A DNA stretch of 64,000 bases from Bacillota bacterium (GTDB lineage: Bacteria > Bacillota > Clostridia > Lachnospirales > Lachnospiraceae). The notes under the pieces were generated by a model, which was not told the DNA's origin, did no database searches, and saw only the letters and a list, made by a program, of their open reading frames with translations. Positions 61,680-64,000 of this stretch are shown here, piece after piece. Each line of letters opens with the position of its first letter. Positions within the stretch are counted from its first letter, which is position 1. The stretch covers positions 1 through 64,000 of the forward strand of contig JAEWIZ010000022.1 of assembly GCA_023386815.1 (NCBI GenBank), in the 5' to 3' direction. The translations under genes and the position numbers were made by a program.

Positions 61680-61968
61680 TGTAATCTCCTCCTTATGATG
61701 GACGCAACATAAGTTGTGCGGTGCCAGATATTAAATTTTTTGATTATTTTGTGTAAAAACTATATTTATAAAACTATTATAGTACAACTATAACTGAAAA
61801 ACAACTAAAAAATTCTAAACTTTGTGAATTTTATAGTTGTTTTTTATCATTTTATTTCTTTATTCTATTCATAAAAATTGGCAATAATTACATTTAAAAT
61901 TAATCTAAGAAAGTTATTACCTATTAGGGTGTTTTATCTCGATTGAAATTCTTAAAAAGATGGCTAAA
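61680..61968. other. Gene-free interval
   Basis: About 290 bp of AT-rich sequence between the P-loop gene and mgsA. It must include the P-loop gene promoter. No structure is evident. Confidence 0.4.
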
Positions 61969-62367
61969 TCAGGTTTTAAATAATTCACGCCAATCTAAAT
62001 CACCACGATCCAAAGCTTTAATCAGTAGTTCTGCCGTAGCAAGATTCGTTGCTAACGGTATATTATGCTTGTCACAAAGCTGAAACATATTATTTACATC
62101 AGGTTCATGTGATTTCGGAGATATCGGGTCGCGTAGATATATTACCAGATCAATTTGGTTATGCTCAATTTGAGAGCCTAACTGCTGTTCCCCTCCCAAA
62201 TGTCCTGCTAAAAACTTATGAACACTAAGATTAGTAACTTCCTCAATTAGGCGACCAGTGGTACCGGTGGCATATAAATTGTGTTTACTTAAAATACCAC
62301 GATACGCAATACAAAAATTTTGCATCAATTTCTTTTTTGCATCATGTGCAATCATTCCGATATTCAT
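61969..62367 (-). CDS. mgsA: Methylglyoxal synthase
   Basis: 132 aa. IGMIAHDAKKKLMQNFCIAY at the start, the catalytic GTTGRLIEE and FLAGHLGGEQQLG loops and LVIYLRDPISPKSHEPDVNN with the catalytic Asp are all present. It converts dihydroxyacetone phosphate to methylglyoxal plus phosphate. In Lachnospiraceae this gene follows minE-rodA, as here. GGAAGGGAGG precedes the ATG. The length is normal. Confidence 0.96.
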   Translation of the reverse strand: MNIGMIAHDAKKKLMQNFCIAYRGILSKHNLYATGTTGRLIEEVTNLSVHKFLAGHLGGEQQLGSQIEHNQIDLVIYLRDPISPKSHEPDVNNMFQLCDKHNIPLATNLATAELLIKALDRGDLDWRELFKT

Positions 62368-62411
62368 GTTAACCTCCCTTCCGCCGCTTGTTACGGCAAT
62401 AATTTTAAGCT

Positions 62412-63530
62412 TTAACCTCTTCCTCTTTTTGGCTGTAATCTAATATTTAGAATTAAACCAACGGCTATCATTCCACTAATTAAGGAACTAAGCCCATAGC
62501 TTAAGAAAGGTAGAGGTACACCGGTATTGGGTAAAAATGCAGTTGCCACACCAATGTTAACAAATACTTGGAACATAAACATGGAGGCGATACCCACAGA
62601 AATTAACATTCCCATATAATCAGGTGCTTTTCTTGCAGTTGTTAAGCATAGATATATTATTATACCATATAAAACCAAGATTAAACAGCATCCAATAAAA
62701 CCAAATTCTTCTCCAGCTACTGAAAAAATAAAATCGCTTTCAGAGATTGGAATGGAATCATAATTACGTTTGTCGGATTCATCAAATATTTTACCGTATA
62801 ATTGTCCGGAGCCGATGGACAGCTCAGAGTTATCCTGCTGGAACATGGTCTCTGGATATTCCTCAGGATGCAGGATGGACAACACTCTTTCTTGCTGGTA
62901 GTCATTCAGTAGAACTTGATAGTCTTGCTGAATATACCAAAATAAACCTAAAAAGGTAGGTATACCGATAACGAGCACCGGTAATATAATCTTCCAACTT
63001 AATCCTGCTGTAAATAGCATAATAGCAAAAATAAATAGTATAATCATACTTGTCGAAAGATTGGGTTGATCCAGAATAAAGTATACTGGTATTGCTACAG
63101 CAATAATGGATAAACCAATTAAAACGAAGTTATTGATTTTCGAACGATACATGGTAAAGACCGTTGCCAAAAATAGGATTAATATAATCTTCGAGAGCTC
63201 CGAAGGCTGAAACTGAATGGGGCCAATGACAACCCAACGCTGAGCATAATTAATGGTCTTTCCAATAAGTTTAACCAAAACAAGCAATACTATATTAACT
63301 ATATATAATATAATATAAAAATTGCAGATAAAATGGTAATCAATTAACGATAGAATAAGGGCAATTACTATTCCACCGGCAACACCTATTAATTGCTTTA
63401 AAAAGAGATTTTCACCTTCTGCCTGTACTTGCTTGATTAAATATGAGCCTATCAAGCCTAAGACTAAAACTAGAATAAGCAAGGTAATATTATATCGTTT
63501 AAAGTCATAACGTTTTAATTTTGATAACAT
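62412..63530 (-). CDS. rodA: SEDS-family protein (RodA/FtsW)
   Basis: 372 aa with ten membrane helices of the SEDS family. The FQPSELSKIILILF motif near 108-121 and the loop NTGVPLPFLSYGLSSLISGM near 334-353 are diagnostic, and the extracellular GSGQLYGKIFDESDKRNYD segment holds the functional loop. SEDS proteins are peptidoglycan glycosyltransferases working with a class B PBP. It lies 13 bp after minE, as is common for RodA copies in clostridia, so rodA is preferred over ftsW. Confidence 0.93.
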   Translation of the reverse strand: MLSKLKRYDFKRYNITLLILVLVLGLIGSYLIKQVQAEGENLFLKQLIGVAGGIVIALILSLIDYHFICNFYIILYIVNIVLLVLVKLIGKTINYAQRWVVIGPIQFQPSELSKIILILFLATVFTMYRSKINNFVLIGLSIIAVAIPVYFILDQPNLSTSMIILFIFAIMLFTAGLSWKIILPVLVIGIPTFLGLFWYIQQDYQVLLNDYQQERVLSILHPEEYPETMFQQDNSELSIGSGQLYGKIFDESDKRNYDSIPISESDFIFSVAGEEFGFIGCCLILVLYGIIIYLCLTTARKAPDYMGMLISVGIASMFMFQVFVNIGVATAFLPNTGVPLPFLSYGLSSLISGMIAVGLILNIRLQPKRGRG

Positions 63531-63543
63531 CTAGATAACTTCC

Positions 63544-63819
63544 TTATTTTTTAGAGGACTTTAAATCCTTGATTGGGATATTAGCGAACAACGCAGGTAC
63601 GGAACCATTATTAGATTCCGAATCCATCTGAGTAATCTTGATATCAAGCCCATCTAAATCAATCTCAATGTATTTTGATATTACTGCAATAATATCATTC
63701 TTAATTTGTTCCATAATCTCAGGTGAGCAACCAGCACGATCGGAAACTAAGACTAGTTTTAAGCGATCTTTTGCTATGCTGCTTGTTCCCTTTTTCTTGA
63801 AAAAATCTGAAAAACCCAT
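63544..63819 (-). CDS. minE: Cell division topological specificity factor MinE
   Basis: 91 aa. The anti-MinCD helix region (KKKGTSSIAKDRLKLVLVSD) lies near 8-27 and the dimerisation domain (GCSPEIMEQIKNDIIAVISK then YIEIDLDGLDIKITQM) follows. The membrane-binding N-terminus MGFSDFF is present. It stimulates MinD ATPase and drives pole-to-pole oscillation. It follows minD by 12 bp. Confidence 0.95.
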   Translation of the reverse strand: MGFSDFFKKKGTSSIAKDRLKLVLVSDRAGCSPEIMEQIKNDIIAVISKYIEIDLDGLDIKITQMDSESNNGSVPALFANIPIKDLKSSKK

Positions 63820-63831
63820 CTTGCTACCCTC

Positions 63832-64000
63832 CTAGTTCTTCTTCCGTTTACCAAACAGTTTTTCGAAAAATCCTGCTTTCTCCTCTAAGTCCATGAATGG
63901 TACTTCTTCACCAAGTATCCTTTTGCAAATATTCATATATGCTCTGCCTGCTAAAGAATCAGAACCTACTAAAGGTTCACCCTGGTTGGTGGAGATGACG
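63832..64000 (-). CDS. minD: Septum site-determining ATPase MinD (3' end only)
   Basis: 56 codons reach the right edge of the window: STNQGEPLVGSDSLAGRAYM, then NICKRILGEEVPFMDLEEKA and the C-terminal amphipathic helix FFEKLFGKRKKN, which is the MinD membrane-targeting sequence. The ATPase core lies outside. The stop is TAG (63832-63834). Confidence 0.93.
   Translation of the reverse strand, partial: VISTNQGEPLVGSDSLAGRAYMNICKRILGEEVPFMDLEEKAGFFEKLFGKRKKN

Noticed and set aside
36..64000. CRISPR arrays, tRNA and rRNA genes
   Set aside because: No regularly spaced repeats and no cloverleaf or rRNA-like sequences were recognised anywhere in the window by eye.

Overview
The window looks like low-GC Clostridia, most probably a spore-forming Lachnospiraceae (Lachnoclostridium/Clostridium phytofermentans-like). 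Reasons are the AT-rich sequence, strong GGAGG ribosome binding sites, a minD-minE-rodA-mgsA order, a ylmH-sepF-yggS division cluster, and many small GNAT, VOC, methyltransferase and BspA-like genes. No rRNA, tRNA or CRISPR array was seen. All calls come from reading the sequence; nothing was searched against databases.

Region 1 (1-10.3 kb) is mobile DNA. An IS66-family element (tnpA-tnpB-tnpC) abuts a rightward operon with an exceptionally large tyrosine-recombinase-like protein (1098 codons, its 5' end lying in the IS66 terminator), a second tyrosine recombinase (524 aa), a 42-aa coupled ORF and a TnpC-like protein. It is followed by a four-box palindrome (TTATGTCAC x2 / GTGACATAA x2) and a serine-recombinase-like gene whose catalytic residues look lost. 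Then come decayed remnants.

Region 2 (10.3-25.6 kb), nearly all on the minus strand, is an accessory region: a brnQ remnant, a TetR regulator and HsmA-like membrane protein sharing a 13-bp operator, a RayT remnant, an LRR surface protein, two methyltransferases, a frameshifted histidine phosphatase, a nucleotidyltransferase, VOC proteins, a DUF5050 propeller lipoprotein, small membrane proteins and a DJ-1/PfpI protein.

Region 3 (25.8-31.7 kb, plus strand) is one operon: response regulator, sensor kinase, ABC ATPase, a permease fused to an M1-type metallopeptidase, and a second permease. It is probably a signal-responsive export or envelope-stress module.

Region 4 (31.8-37.1 kb, minus) is an arsenic cluster: a Cys-paired MarR regulator, ArsM, an ArsN-like acetyltransferase, an undescribed 43-aa Cys-rich single-TM peptide, two ArsR repressors, ArsD with a Cys-rich tail, and ArsA. 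No ArsB/Acr3 pump is present in the window.

Region 5 (37.3-53.4 kb) holds secreted Big_2 proteins, a DUF2726 gene with no conventional start, a DinB-like protein, a phosphodiesterase, an ANT(6) remnant, several GNATs, a LysM/GH18-like protein lacking the catalytic Glu, an MFS pump with its regulator, a Y-family polymerase with a coupled small gene, a BlaI-type regulator and a DUF4143 ATPase.

Region 6 (53.4-64 kb, minus) is core chromosome: rluD, lspA, aroB, ylmH, sepF, yggS, an HlyD-like protein, DUF378, a P-loop protein, mgsA, rodA/ftsW, minE and the 3' end of minD. It contains two striking palindromes: a 187-bp nested inverted repeat at 59102-59288 and a hairpin with 34-bp perfect arms at 61156-61228.
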